Shown: positions 34,589 through 43,464 of the stretch, piece by piece
Layout of the letters: every line of letters starts with the position of its first letter
Numbering within the stretch: the first letter of the stretch is position 1
Origin: Pseudomonas sp. JUb42
GTDB taxonomy: Bacteria; Pseudomonadota; Gammaproteobacteria; Pseudomonadales; Pseudomonadaceae
DNA length: 64,000 bases
Direction: 5' to 3'
NCBI RefSeq assembly: GCF_024807945.1
Contig: NZ_JANUFD010000010.1
Span: forward strand, 1 to 64,000
Program-made: the position numbers and the translations under genes
The notes under the pieces: generated by a model
The model's database searches: none
The model's input: only the letters and a program-made list of their open reading frames with translations
What the model was told of the DNA's origin: nothing

Positions 34589-34677
34589 GGTGTGACCATC
34601 CAACATCCTGTCGGCTGCCGTCCTGACAATGGTCGATCGTCCTTGATCCCGCAGCGCTTCCTTGGCTGCGGTTGTTG
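34564..34677 (-). ncRNA. RsmX-like small RNA (CsrA/Rsm-titrating)
   Basis: A predicted transcript of about 114 nt on the minus strand with seven GGA triplets in about 90 nt, several in hairpin loops (CGCAGC-CAAGGAA...GCTGCG; GATC-AAGGAC-GATC; TGTCAGGACGGCA). It ends in a strong terminator (ACCCGC-TTCG-GCGGGT then seven T). A good sigma-70 promoter and a GacA-box half-site lie at the expected distances upstream. GGA-rich hairpins, length and end all fit the RsmX/Y/Z group. RsmZ is unlikely because it lies near rpoS elsewhere, so RsmX is my best guess. The partner would include RsmE at 631. Confidence 0.75.
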
Positions 34678-34683
34678 GATCCA

Positions 34684-34711
34684 ATCTTACCGCTATCCGA
34701 AAAAATGGCAA
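34684..34711 (-). promoter_or_regulatory. Sigma-70 promoter of the RsmX-like RNA
   Basis: On the minus strand TTGCCA (34706-34711), 16-base spacer, TAAGAT (34684-34689). The predicted start is about 34677. Confidence 0.65.
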
Positions 34712-34734
34712 TAGCGCGAAACACCCTCTCGTCG

Positions 34735-34752
34735 TGTAAGACTTTAGCCATA
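34735..34752. promoter_or_regulatory. Probable GacA-binding upstream element
   Basis: The GacA consensus is TGTAAG-N6-CTTACA. TGTAAG is exact at 34735-34740 on the plus strand; the partner half (GCCATA) is degenerate. It is centred about 66 bases upstream of the predicted sRNA start, the usual location. Confidence 0.5.
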
Positions 34753-34790
34753 TACGCCTACGCTCTAGAAAGAAAAATCTCACATCACTC

Positions 34791-34817
34791 TCAGATTTGT
34801 AGTGTGATAGCCGAAAG
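34791..34817 (+). promoter_or_regulatory. Possible FliA (sigma-28) promoter of the chemoreceptor
   Basis: TCAGATTT, 11 bases, GCCGAAAG: five and six of eight matches to the TAAAGTTT-N11-GCCGATAA consensus at exact spacing, 40 bases upstream of the chemoreceptor ATG. The -35 half is weak. Confidence 0.45.
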
Positions 34818-34856
34818 CCTTTAAAGCCCCAATAAAAACACTACGAGGCCGCGATC

Positions 34857-36488
34857 ATGACCATGCGCAACTTCTCCATCAGCCGCCGTCTGTGGCTGAT
34901 TCTCATCGTATCGTTGCTGATGCTGTTCACCCTCGCCGCCGTGATGCTCAAGCAGGTGCATACCGACCTGTATGAGGCCAAGGCGCAGAAAACCATGCAC
35001 CTTGTGCAGGCAGCCAGTGGGGTTCTCGACTATTACAACGGCCTGGAAAAGGCCGGCACCCTGACGCGCGAACAGGCCCAGCAACAGGCCCTGAGCGCGG
35101 TTCGCGGGCTGCGTTACAACCAGACCGACTATTTCTGGATCAACGATCTGCGCCCGGTGATGATCATGCACCCGGTCAGCGCCAAGCTCGAAGGCCAGGA
35201 TCTTTCCGCCATCCGCGACCCGGACGGCTTCGCGGTGTTCAACGAAATCGTCGCAGTGGCCAAGAGCAAGGGCGCCGGTCCGGTCAACTATCGCTGGCCC
35301 AAGCCCGGCGCCAGCGAGCCGGTGCAGAAGACTTCCTACGTACAATTGTTCGCACCCTGGGGCTGGATCATCGGTTCGGGCGTGTATGTCGATGACGTGG
35401 TCGCCGAGTTCCGCCAGCAGATGATGTATGCCGCGCTGGTCAGTGCGGTGATCATGCTGTTCATGGGCCTGTTGGTGGTGATGATCGCGCGCAGCATCGT
35501 CAAGCCGTTGCAGGTCACTGTGGGCGCCATGGCCAATATCGCCAGCGGCGAGAGCGATCTGACCCGTGCCCTGGACACCCACGGCAGCGACGAAGTCAGC
35601 CAGTTGGCCAGACACTTCAACGACTTCACCGCCAAGCTGCGCGGGGTCATCAACCAGTTGCAACAATCAGCGACCAGCCTCGGCCAGGCCTCCAGCGCCA
35701 TGGGCAATGATTCCGCCCAGGCCCTGAGCCGCAGTCAGCAGCAGTCCCAGCAAATGGATCTGGTGGCCACCGCCGTCAACGAAGTGACCTATGGCGTGCA
35801 GGACGTGGCGAAAAACGCCGAGCATGCCGCCAAGGAAATGCGCGATGCCGAAGCCCAGGCTAATCAGGGCCAGGTCAATATCGACAGCAGTCTGCGCCAG
35901 ATCGACCACCTGTCCGGGACCATCGAGCAGGCAGTGGAAGTGATCCGCACCCTGTCCAGCGAAAGCACGCAGATCGGCGGTGTACTGGAGGTGATCAGTT
36001 CGATTGCCGAACAGACCAACCTGTTGGCCCTCAACGCTGCCATCGAGGCGGCCCGGGCCGGTGAGCAAGGCCGCGGCTTTGCCGTGGTCGCCGACGAAGT
36101 CCGCCTGCTGGCCCAGCGTACGCAGAAGTCCACGGCGGAAATCCAGGGCATGATCGAGCGCCTGCAGACGCACTCTAACGCGGCGGTAAAAGTGATCGGC
36201 GACAGCAGCCGTTCCTCGCAACTGACCATTGAGCAGGCCAACCTGGCCGGGCAAAGCCTGGGCTCGATCATTCAGGCACTGCGCAACCTCAACAGCCTCA
36301 ATACCTCCATCGCCAGTGCGACCCTGGAGCAGTCCCATGTGGTCGAGGACATCAATCAGAACGTGACCCAGGCCGCGCAGCTATCGCAAAGCACCGCGCT
36401 GGCCGCCGAGCAGTCCAGCACCGCGAGCCTGCACCTCAAGGACCTCAGCGAGCAGTTGAACAGCCTGCTGCGCCAGTTCAAGGTCTGA
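34857..36488 (+). CDS. Methyl-accepting chemotaxis protein, sCache sensor
   Basis: 543 residues: N-terminal membrane helix, a periplasmic single Cache_2 domain (about 35-185; note NQTDYFWINDLRPVMIMHP and LFAPWGWIIGSGVYVDDV), a second membrane helix near 195-215, HAMP, and a signalling domain with IAEQTNLLALNAAIEAARAG. sCache_2 receptors often sense small organic acids such as propionate; the ligand here is not known. GAGGCCGC precedes the ATG. The sRNA lies directly upstream, divergently transcribed. Confidence 0.94.
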   Translation: MTMRNFSISRRLWLILIVSLLMLFTLAAVMLKQVHTDLYEAKAQKTMHLVQAASGVLDYYNGLEKAGTLTREQAQQQALSAVRGLRYNQTDYFWINDLRPVMIMHPVSAKLEGQDLSAIRDPDGFAVFNEIVAVAKSKGAGPVNYRWPKPGASEPVQKTSYVQLFAPWGWIIGSGVYVDDVVAEFRQQMMYAALVSAVIMLFMGLLVVMIARSIVKPLQVTVGAMANIASGESDLTRALDTHGSDEVSQLARHFNDFTAKLRGVINQLQQSATSLGQASSAMGNDSAQALSRSQQQSQQMDLVATAVNEVTYGVQDVAKNAEHAAKEMRDAEAQANQGQVNIDSSLRQIDHLSGTIEQAVEVIRTLSSESTQIGGVLEVISSIAEQTNLLALNAAIEAARAGEQGRGFAVVADEVRLLAQRTQKSTAEIQGMIERLQTHSNAAVKVIGDSSRSSQLTIEQANLAGQSLGSIIQALRNLNSLNTSIASATLEQSHVVEDINQNVTQAAQLSQSTALAAEQSSTASLHLKDLSEQLNSLLRQFKV

Positions 36489-36575
36489 GTCCATTTCCCC
36501 CAGGCCGGGCCTCAGGGTTGCGTTGGCAAGCGCAATCCCTCAGGCTCTGGCCCTCTTCACTGGGGACATAACTTC

Positions 36576-37409
36576 ATGGACAACAACCTCAGTCGGCGCG
36601 AGCAACTGCGCATCGTCATTTTCCAGACCGACACCCCTGCCGGACGACGCTTCGACCAGGCGTTGCTGGTCATCATCCTGTGCAGCCTGTTTATCGTCAT
36701 TATCGACAGTATCGAGTCGGTCCATCGCAACTACGCCGACCAACTGGCCTGGATCGAATGGGGCTTCACCGCCGTCTTCGCCATCGAATACGCCCTGCGC
36801 CTGTACTGCTCGCCCCGGCCTCTGCAATACGCCTTCAGCTTCTACGGCCTGGTCGACCTGCTGGCCATCGTGCCGGGCATCCTGGCCATCTATTACGCCG
36901 ACGCCCAATACCTGCTGATCGTGCGCATCATCCGCATGCTGCGGATCTTTCGGGTGCTCAAGCTCGGGCCTTACCTGAAACAGGCCAATTACCTGCTGTC
37001 AGCGTTGCGCGGCAGCAAGCAGAAGATCATCGTCTTTCTGGTCTCGGTCTCGACCCTGGTGGTGGTGTTCGGCACCCTGATGTACGTGATCGAAGGCCCT
37101 GAACACGGCTTTACCAGTATTCCCATGGGCATCTACTGGGCCATCGTCACCCTGACCACCGTGGGCTTCGGCGATATCGTGCCCAAGACCACTCTGGGGC
37201 AAATGCTCTCGTCTCTGGTGATGATCACCGGCTACTCGATCATCGCCGTACCCACCGGCATCTTCACCGCCGAACTGGCCAATGCCATGCGCGGCGACCA
37301 GTTGCAGCGCGACTGCCCGGTATGTACCAAAAACAGCCATGAACATGACGCCGCATTCTGCTCGCGCTGTGGGAATGCGCTGTTCCCAGGGCCGGCAAAG
37401 AAAGCATAA
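36576..37409 (+). CDS. Voltage-gated potassium channel with C-terminal zinc ribbon
   Basis: 277 residues, six membrane helices. The S4 voltage sensor is visible as RIIRMLRIFRVLKL (Arg every third position, about 124-137), and the potassium filter TVGFGD lies in the P-loop near 197. A short cytoplasmic tail ends with CPVC-(13)-CSRCG, a zinc-ribbon-like Cys pair set (about 248-268). The channel core is Kv-like (Kch/KvAP type); the ribbon tail is seen in a group of proteobacterial channels and may sense metal or redox state. Confidence 0.92.
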   Translation: MDNNLSRREQLRIVIFQTDTPAGRRFDQALLVIILCSLFIVIIDSIESVHRNYADQLAWIEWGFTAVFAIEYALRLYCSPRPLQYAFSFYGLVDLLAIVPGILAIYYADAQYLLIVRIIRMLRIFRVLKLGPYLKQANYLLSALRGSKQKIIVFLVSVSTLVVVFGTLMYVIEGPEHGFTSIPMGIYWAIVTLTTVGFGDIVPKTTLGQMLSSLVMITGYSIIAVPTGIFTAELANAMRGDQLQRDCPVCTKNSHEHDAAFCSRCGNALFPGPAKKA

Positions 37410-37492
37410 GCAAATACGTTTTTAATCTTTAAAGGCCTATTGCAGTCCGGCTATAGTCGCGGCATTACGCTATCACCCACACAGAACGCATC

Positions 37493-37546
37493 GCAGGAGC
37501 GGCTTCAGCCGCGAGCACGCCCTCGCGGCTGAAGCCGCTCCTGCGG
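37493..37546. repeat. Perfect 24-bp inverted repeat (REP-like), GGCTTCAGCCGCGAG type
   Basis: CGCAGGAGCGGCTTCAGCCG... on the left and its exact complement on the right, 24 bp each with a six-base centre. It lies upstream of sbp and could terminate the channel transcript. Confidence 0.93.
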
Positions 37547-37587
37547 CGGGCACCACATCCGGTTTCATCTATTACAAGGAATGCGCA

Positions 37588-38586
37588 GTGAAAAAACTCT
37601 TCGCCGCCTCGCTACTGGCCGCAGGCATAGCCCTGAGCAGCGCCGCCATGGCTGCCCCTACCCTGCTTAACGTCTCCTACGACGTGATGCGCGACTTCTA
37701 CAAGGACTACAACGCCGCCTTCCAGAAACACTGGGAAGCCGAGCACAAGGAAAACGTTGCGGTCCAGATGTCGTTTGGCGGTTCGAGCAAGCAAGCGCGT
37801 TCGGTGATCGACGGTCTGCCGGCTGATGTCATCACCATGAACATGGCCACCGATATCAACGCCTTGGCCGACAACGGCAAGCTGGTGCCGGATAACTGGG
37901 TCACCCGCCTGCCGAACAACAGCGCGCCGTTCACCTCGGCCACGGTCTTTATCGTGCGCAAGGGCAACCCGAAAGCCTTGAAAGACTGGTCCGACCTGGT
38001 CAAGGACGGCGTGGAAGTGGTAGTGCCTAACCCGAAAACCTCGGGCAACGGCCGCTATACCTACCTCTCCGCCTGGGGCTACACCCTGAAGAATGGCGGC
38101 GATGAAGCGGCGGCGAAGAAATTCGTCGGCGAACTGTTCAAGCACGTCCCGGTACTGGATACCGGCGGCCGTGGTGCAACCACTACCTTCATGACCAACC
38201 ATATCGGCGACGTGCTGATCACCTTCGAAAACGAAGCTGAAATGATCGCCCGCGAGTTCGGCCGCGATCAGTTCGAAGTGGTCTACCCAAGCGTTTCCGC
38301 CGAAGCCGAGCCGCCGGTCTCTGTGGTCGATACCGTGGTCGACAAGAAAGGCAGCCGTGCTCTGGCCGAAGACTACCTGAAGTACCTCTGGTCCCCCGAA
38401 GGCCAGGAAATTGCTGCGAAGAACTACCTGCGTCCACGCGACCCGGCTGTACTGGCGAAATACACCGACCGCTTCCCGAAAGTTGACTTCCTCTCGGTAG
38501 AGAAAACCTTTGGCGACTGGCGCACGGTGCAGAAGACCCACTTTGTTGATGGTGGGGTGTTTGATCAGATTTATCCGGGGAAATAA
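37588..38586 (+). CDS. sbp: Sulfate ABC-transporter periplasmic binding protein
   Basis: 332 residues with a signal peptide ending at AAMA (about residue 22). Family signatures include LLNVSYDVMRDFYKDYN, SFGGSSKQARSVIDGLPADV and NPKTSGNGRYTYL, all typical of Sbp/CysP. It binds sulfate (or thiosulfate) for a CysTWA-type importer, but no permease genes follow here. The start codon is GTG at 37588, eight bases after AAGGA; a nearby ATG at 37581 is out of frame. Confidence 0.95.
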   Translation: MKKLFAASLLAAGIALSSAAMAAPTLLNVSYDVMRDFYKDYNAAFQKHWEAEHKENVAVQMSFGGSSKQARSVIDGLPADVITMNMATDINALADNGKLVPDNWVTRLPNNSAPFTSATVFIVRKGNPKALKDWSDLVKDGVEVVVPNPKTSGNGRYTYLSAWGYTLKNGGDEAAAKKFVGELFKHVPVLDTGGRGATTTFMTNHIGDVLITFENEAEMIAREFGRDQFEVVYPSVSAEAEPPVSVVDTVVDKKGSRALAEDYLKYLWSPEGQEIAAKNYLRPRDPAVLAKYTDRFPKVDFLSVEKTFGDWRTVQKTHFVDGGVFDQIYPGK

Positions 38587-38702
38587 TCCCTGACTGGAGA
38601 TGGCTGCGGTGTATCAGATACATCGCATGTCCTGCAGGAACCCACTGGGGTTTACCGAACGCTTCGCACTCGATCGCCACCCAGGCGGTTCTCCCACCCG
38701 AT

Positions 38703-39089
38703 TCAATTCCCGAACTGACGACTCAATCCCGGTGGTACACCATGTCCATCAGTGGCTTGCCATGGGCCGTCGGGGCTCAGGGCCCAGGTCCAGCCGTTGT
38801 CCCAGCGGTAGTAGGTACGCTGGCGGTAGAAGGTGTTGCTGGCGTTATCCAGTACGTGCACGCCCAGGCGCTCGTCCCAGTGGCTATGGCCGCCAGGAGG
38901 GGGGGCGAAGTGGCTGGAAGTTTTCTGCGGGGCTGCGGGGGTTTGTGGCGTGGTGCCGCGTGGAGTGCTGGGCTGGGAGGACGGCAGGCTCGGGATCGGC
39001 TGCTCGCTGCGTGGCGCCTGGGGCTGTACCGCACAGGCACTTAATCCCATAACCATGGCCAACAAACTGATACGGGCGGTGCGGTACAT
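38703..39089 (-). CDS. Hypothetical lipoprotein
   Basis: 128 residues. The signal peptide has lipobox LSAC (Cys19), followed by a Pro/Ser/Thr-rich linker (about 25-60) and a compact aromatic-rich domain (TFYRQRTYYRWDNGWTWA). AGGGAGTTC precedes the ATG. The function is unknown; it is likely an outer-membrane-anchored surface-facing or periplasmic protein. It is convergent with sbp. Confidence 0.75.
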   Translation of the reverse strand: MYRTARISLLAMVMGLSACAVQPQAPRSEQPIPSLPSSQPSTPRGTTPQTPAAPQKTSSHFAPPPGGHSHWDERLGVHVLDNASNTFYRQRTYYRWDNGWTWALSPDGPWQATDGHGVPPGLSRQFGN

Positions 39090-39162
39090 GGTGAACTCCC
39101 TGCTGTCGAATTGAATGGGATCTAATCAAACTACGCCTGCCCGGCTGAATTACCGGGCTCGT

Positions 39163-39252
39163 GTGGGAGCGAATTCATTCGCGAAGAGGCCGGTAGACTC
39201 AATACATCTTCGGCGCCTGAAAGATTGCTTTCGCGAATAAATTCGCTCCCAC
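39163..39252. repeat. REP doublet (REPIN), GAATTCATTCGCGAA type
   Basis: A 90-bp doublet just past the 3' end of the ccm operon; the right arm has one T change (GAATAAATTCG). Confidence 0.93.
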
Positions 39253-39288
39253 AGGTCGGGGCAGGATTGCCTGCAAAAACCCCGGCAA

Positions 39289-40488
39289 TTATTGATCAGG
39301 GCTATCGATAGTCAGTGTCTGGGGTTCGGTCACGCTGCTGGCCAACGGCTTGCTGCGCCCTACCCACTCACCGGCGGTCGGTTGCCCCGCGCGGGATACC
39401 CGCGCCAGAAGTTGGACTTCAGGGAAGTTCGACAGTTTCAGCTGCGGCATCATTGCATCGGCATCGCCCAGTTCGACGTCCACTGGCAGGTCGGCCACAG
39501 TGACTCGCTTGACGGCCAGCGGCGCTGGAGGGCCGGACACGGCGCGGGCAAAGATGAACACGCTGTCTCCCGGCGCGACCTTGGCCTTGAGTTCCGGCGC
39601 CAGATCAACGCGGACCTTGATCAGGGCTGTCTTGGCCGCAACGGGCGCCGCAACCTTGCCGCCAATGGCCGTCAGCCGTTCGCTGGCGCGGTCGATACCG
39701 CCCTGCAGCGCCGAGCGCGATGGATCATTGGCCGGCAGTACGGCGAGCAGGCGAGTCCAGTAATCCACTGCCTGTTGGTAACGCTCGCTCTCGAAGGCGG
39801 CGATACCGAGCAGACCGAGACTGGTGACTTCCCGTGGGTCGGCCTTGAGCGCTTCATCGGTGAGGGCCTGGACTTGCGCCGTGAACTTCTTGTCGGCAGC
39901 GAAATACAGCGCCTGTGCCCACTGCCCGAGCAGTTCAGGCTGACGCCCGGCCAGAGCCACGGCACGCTCGAACATCGCCGCGCCGTCGGCCGGGCGATCC
40001 TGGGCCATATAGGTGCGGGCGAGGAAGTAAACACTTTCCGCAGAGTCCGGTTGCGCCTTGACCGCCCGCTCCAGGCGCTGGGTCATTTCGCCGATGGACG
40101 CCGGCGGCTGGGCGAATTCACGGGTCAGCTCGACCTTGTCGCTGGCGCCGAAATGCAGGTACAGCCCAAAGCCCAGCACTGGCACCAACACGGCAGCCAG
40201 CAGCGGCAGCGGCTTGCCCAGGCGCGAAGTGCGGGCGGTATCGGCGCCTTCGGTATCGGTCAGCAGCTCACGGGCGGCCTCGGCGCGGCCGCTTTCCAGC
40301 TGCGCCTCACTCAGCACGCCGTCGGCCTGCTGGCCTTGCAGCTCGGCGATACGCTCCTGATACAGGGCAACGTTAAGGGCGGTGCGATCTTCTTCACGCT
40401 GGGCACGACGGCCACGCAGCACAGGGATCAACAGGAAACTCAGGGCCACCAGCAACAGCAGGCCGGCCGCCAGCCAGAAATCAGTCAT
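39289..40488 (-). CDS. ccmI: Cytochrome c maturation protein CcmI
   Basis: 399 residues: two N-terminal membrane helices (about 3-20 and 93-110) with a cytoplasmic loop between, then a periplasmic TPR domain (about 115-260) and a beta-rich C-terminal half. CcmI is the apocytochrome chaperone of the haem-ligation complex with CcmF and CcmH. Its ATG overlaps the ccmH stop by four bases. It is last in the operon and lacks a strong terminator, but is followed by a REP doublet. Confidence 0.95.
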   Translation of the reverse strand: MTDFWLAAGLLLLVALSFLLIPVLRGRRAQREEDRTALNVALYQERIAELQGQQADGVLSEAQLESGRAEAARELLTDTEGADTARTSRLGKPLPLLAAVLVPVLGFGLYLHFGASDKVELTREFAQPPASIGEMTQRLERAVKAQPDSAESVYFLARTYMAQDRPADGAAMFERAVALAGRQPELLGQWAQALYFAADKKFTAQVQALTDEALKADPREVTSLGLLGIAAFESERYQQAVDYWTRLLAVLPANDPSRSALQGGIDRASERLTAIGGKVAAPVAAKTALIKVRVDLAPELKAKVAPGDSVFIFARAVSGPPAPLAVKRVTVADLPVDVELGDADAMMPQLKLSNFPEVQLLARVSRAGQPTAGEWVGRSKPLASSVTEPQTLTIDSPDQ

Positions 40489-40958
40489 TCGCGGTTTTTA
40501 TCCAACAGATGGGCGAGGCGCTCGCGCTCCTCGTCAGAAAGAACGTCAACATCCCTGCGGCCCTGGCTGCGACGCCGTGCGACGATCATGGCAATCACCA
40601 GCACGCCGCCGAGCAGCAGCCCGGCCGGTCCAAACCACAACAGCCAGGTACGGGCGCTCAGGGCCGGTTTATAGCGAACGAAATCGCCATAGCGGTCGAC
40701 CATGAAATCGATGATCTGCTGATTGCTCTGGCCTTCGCCGAGCATGCGGTAGATCTCGCGGCGCAGGTCAGCGGCAATCGGCGCATTGGAGTCGGCGATG
40801 TCCTGGTTCTGGCACTTGGGGCAGCGCAGTTCCTTGGTCAGCTCGGCGTAACGGGCACGCTCGGCCTCATCACGAAAGGTGTAGGCATCAATGGCAGCGT
40901 GGGCCAAGGTGACAAGCCCGAGGCTCAGTACGGCAGCGGTCAGCAGGCGCTTGATCAT
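40485..40958 (-). CDS. ccmH: Cytochrome c maturation protein CcmH
   Basis: 157 residues: a signal or anchor helix, the redox motif LRCPKCQNQDIADSNA (about 44-59) that reduces apocytochrome thiols, and a C-terminal membrane helix. This is the CcmH/CycL form, distinct from longer fused CcmHI proteins of enterobacteria. It overlaps dsbE and ccmI by ATGA. Confidence 0.96.
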   Translation of the reverse strand: MIKRLLTAAVLSLGLVTLAHAAIDAYTFRDEAERARYAELTKELRCPKCQNQDIADSNAPIAADLRREIYRMLGEGQSNQQIIDFMVDRYGDFVRYKPALSARTWLLWFGPAGLLLGGVLVIAMIVARRRSQGRRDVDVLSDEERERLAHLLDKNRE

Positions 40959-41488
40959 TTCGCTTCATCCACCAGGGCTTGATAGCGACTGGCCAGTTGC
41001 TCACGCCAGACAGTGTCGTCGATCACGCCGACATGCTTGTAGCGGATGATGCCTTTGCTATCGATCAAGAAGGTTTCCGGTGCGCCGTAGACCCCCAGAT
41101 TGAGGCCCAGGCTGCCGTCTTCGTCACGGATGTTGAGCAGATACGGGTCATGGAACTCCTTGAGCCACTTCAAGGCGTCGGCGTTGACGTCCTTGTAGTT
41201 GACGCCGTAGATCACCACCCCCTGCTGAGCCAGCCGGTTGAGCACCGGGTGCTCGGCGCGACAGGCCACGCACCAGGTGCCCCAGACATTGACCAGTGCC
41301 GGTTTGCCCAGCAGGTCGGCGCGGGTCATGAGCTTGTCGCTCTGCACGGCGGGCAGGGAGAACTCGGGGAACGGCTTGTCTATCAGCGCCGAAGGCAACT
41401 CGGCGGGGTCAAGATACAGGCCGCGATAAAGAAACAACGCCACGCCAAGAAACAGCGCCAGTGGCAACAGCATGATCCAGCGCTTCAT
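40955..41488 (-). CDS. dsbE: Thiol:disulfide interchange protein DsbE (CcmG)
   Basis: 177 residues: one N-terminal membrane helix (about 5-20), then a thioredoxin-fold periplasmic domain with active site WCVAC in VNVWGTWCVACRAEHPV (about 72-88), and the cis-Pro in YGAPETFLID. It keeps CcmH and apocytochrome reduced. ATGA overlaps on both sides. Confidence 0.96.
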   Translation of the reverse strand: MKRWIMLLPLALFLGVALFLYRGLYLDPAELPSALIDKPFPEFSLPAVQSDKLMTRADLLGKPALVNVWGTWCVACRAEHPVLNRLAQQGVVIYGVNYKDVNADALKWLKEFHDPYLLNIRDEDGSLGLNLGVYGAPETFLIDSKGIIRYKHVGVIDDTVWREQLASRYQALVDEAK

Positions 41489-43458
41489 GCCGCAACCTCC
41501 GCCAGGCCCAGAGCTTCACGAACCTTGCTCTTGACCTTGACCCGATAACGCCGGTCCAGAGCCGCGAGCAGCCCGCCCAGCGCGGTGATCAGGCCACCGA
41601 ACCAGATCCAGCGCACGAACGGCTTGACGTGCACCCGCACCGCCCAAGCGCCGTTATCCAGAGGCTCACCCATGGCCACATAGAGGTCGCGGGTGAAACC
41701 GCCGTCGATACCGGCCTCGGTCATCATCGATTGTTGGACGCTGTACAAACGCTTTTCCGGATGCAGTACGGTGACCAGTTGACCATCACGCATCACACGA
41801 ATGGTGCCGCGATCCGAAGTGAAGTTGGGGCCTTGATAATGCTTGGCGCCTTCAAAGACGAACCTATAGCCGCCCAGTTCGGTGGAGTCGCCGGGGGCCA
41901 GGCGCAAATCGCGTTCGGCGCTGTGCTGGCTGGACAGGACCACACCCAGAGCGCAAACCGCGATACCGATATGCGCCAGTTGCATGCCCCAGTAGCTGCG
42001 GGTCAGGCTGCGCATGCCCTTGAATAGACCCTTGTGGCGGGTCTTGTCGAGCAGGTCGCGAATGCCGGCCAGCAGCACCCAGGCAGCCAGGGCACAGGTC
42101 GCCAGCACCGCCCACTGGAAATCGCCGAGGGCAAAACCGGCGATGGCAGCGAGCACGGCTGTGCCCACCAGTACCGGAGCGAGCATGCTTGCCAGCCATT
42201 TGACCGGGGTGTCTTTCCAGCGCACCAGTACGCCTACTGCCATGACCAGCATCAGCAGCGCCATCAACGGTACGAACAGAGCGTTGAAGTACGGTGGACC
42301 GACCGACATCTTCGCCCCGCTCATGGCGTCCAGCACCATGGGGTAGAGGGTGCCGAGCAGGATCATCGATGCGGCGACTACCAGAATCAGGTTATTGCCC
42401 AGCAGCAGGGTTTCCCGCGACCACAGGCCAAAGCCGACATGGCTCTTCACCACCGGGGCGCGCAGGGCGAACAGGGTCAGCGAGCCGCCGACCACGAACA
42501 GCAGGAAGATCAGGATAAACACGCCGCGGGCCGGATCGGACGCGAAGGCATGCACCGAGGTCAGCACGCCGGAGCGCACGAGGAAGGTGCCGAGCAGGCT
42601 CAGGGAGAACGCGGCAATGGCCAGCAACACCGTCCAGCTCTTGAATACGCCGCGTTTTTCCGTAACGGCCAGGGAGTGGATCAGCGCCGTGCCCACCAGC
42701 CAGGGCATGAACGAGGCGTTTTCCACCGGGTCCCAGAACCACCAGCCACCCCAGCCAAGTTCGTAGTAGGCCCACCAGGAGCCCAGAGTGATGCCCACGC
42801 CGAGGAACGACCAGGCAACGATGGTCCAGGGCCGCGACCAGCGCGCCCAAGCGGCGTCGAGGCGACCGCCGAGCAAGGCGGCAATGGCGAAGGCGAAGGC
42901 CACGGAGAAACCGACATAACCCATGTACAGCATCGGCGGATGGACGATCAGGCCGATGTCCTGCAATAGCGGGTTAAGGTCGCGACCGTCAGCCGGGATC
43001 TGCGGCAGGATGCGGCTGAACGGGTTGGAGGTGACGATCAGAAACAGCAGGAAGCCAACGCTGATCATGCCCATTACCGCCAGTACCCGCGCCAGCATGA
43101 CCTGAGGCAGTTGCCGGGAGAATACCGAGACGGCGAAGGTCCAGCCGCCGAGAATCAGCGCCCACAGCAACAGAGAGCCTTCATGGGCGCCCCACACTGC
43201 GCTGAACTTGAAGTACCAGGGCAAATGGCTGTTGGAGTTCTCTGCAACATAGGCGACGGAGAAGTCATCGTTCATGAACGACCAGGTCAGGCAGCCGAAG
43301 GCAAATACCAGAAAGGCAAATTGGCCCCAGGCCGCTGGCTGGGCCAGGCCCATCCATTGCCGGTCACCGCGCCAGGCGCCCCACAGGGGCAAGCTGGCCT
43401 GCACCATGGCAAAGCACAGCGCCAGAATCATGGCCAGTTGGCCGAGTTCAGGAATCAT
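41485..43458 (-). CDS. ccmF: Cytochrome c haem lyase subunit CcmF
   Basis: 657 residues with about 14-15 membrane helices. The haem-handling tryptophan-rich motif WGGWWFWDPVENASFMPW is at about 235-252. It transfers haem from CcmE to apocytochrome c with CcmH and CcmI. It follows ccmE by six bases and overlaps dsbE by four. Confidence 0.97.
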   Translation of the reverse strand: MIPELGQLAMILALCFAMVQASLPLWGAWRGDRQWMGLAQPAAWGQFAFLVFAFGCLTWSFMNDDFSVAYVAENSNSHLPWYFKFSAVWGAHEGSLLLWALILGGWTFAVSVFSRQLPQVMLARVLAVMGMISVGFLLFLIVTSNPFSRILPQIPADGRDLNPLLQDIGLIVHPPMLYMGYVGFSVAFAFAIAALLGGRLDAAWARWSRPWTIVAWSFLGVGITLGSWWAYYELGWGGWWFWDPVENASFMPWLVGTALIHSLAVTEKRGVFKSWTVLLAIAAFSLSLLGTFLVRSGVLTSVHAFASDPARGVFILIFLLFVVGGSLTLFALRAPVVKSHVGFGLWSRETLLLGNNLILVVAASMILLGTLYPMVLDAMSGAKMSVGPPYFNALFVPLMALLMLVMAVGVLVRWKDTPVKWLASMLAPVLVGTAVLAAIAGFALGDFQWAVLATCALAAWVLLAGIRDLLDKTRHKGLFKGMRSLTRSYWGMQLAHIGIAVCALGVVLSSQHSAERDLRLAPGDSTELGGYRFVFEGAKHYQGPNFTSDRGTIRVMRDGQLVTVLHPEKRLYSVQQSMMTEAGIDGGFTRDLYVAMGEPLDNGAWAVRVHVKPFVRWIWFGGLITALGGLLAALDRRYRVKVKSKVREALGLAEVAA

Positions 43459-43464
43459 CGTTCT

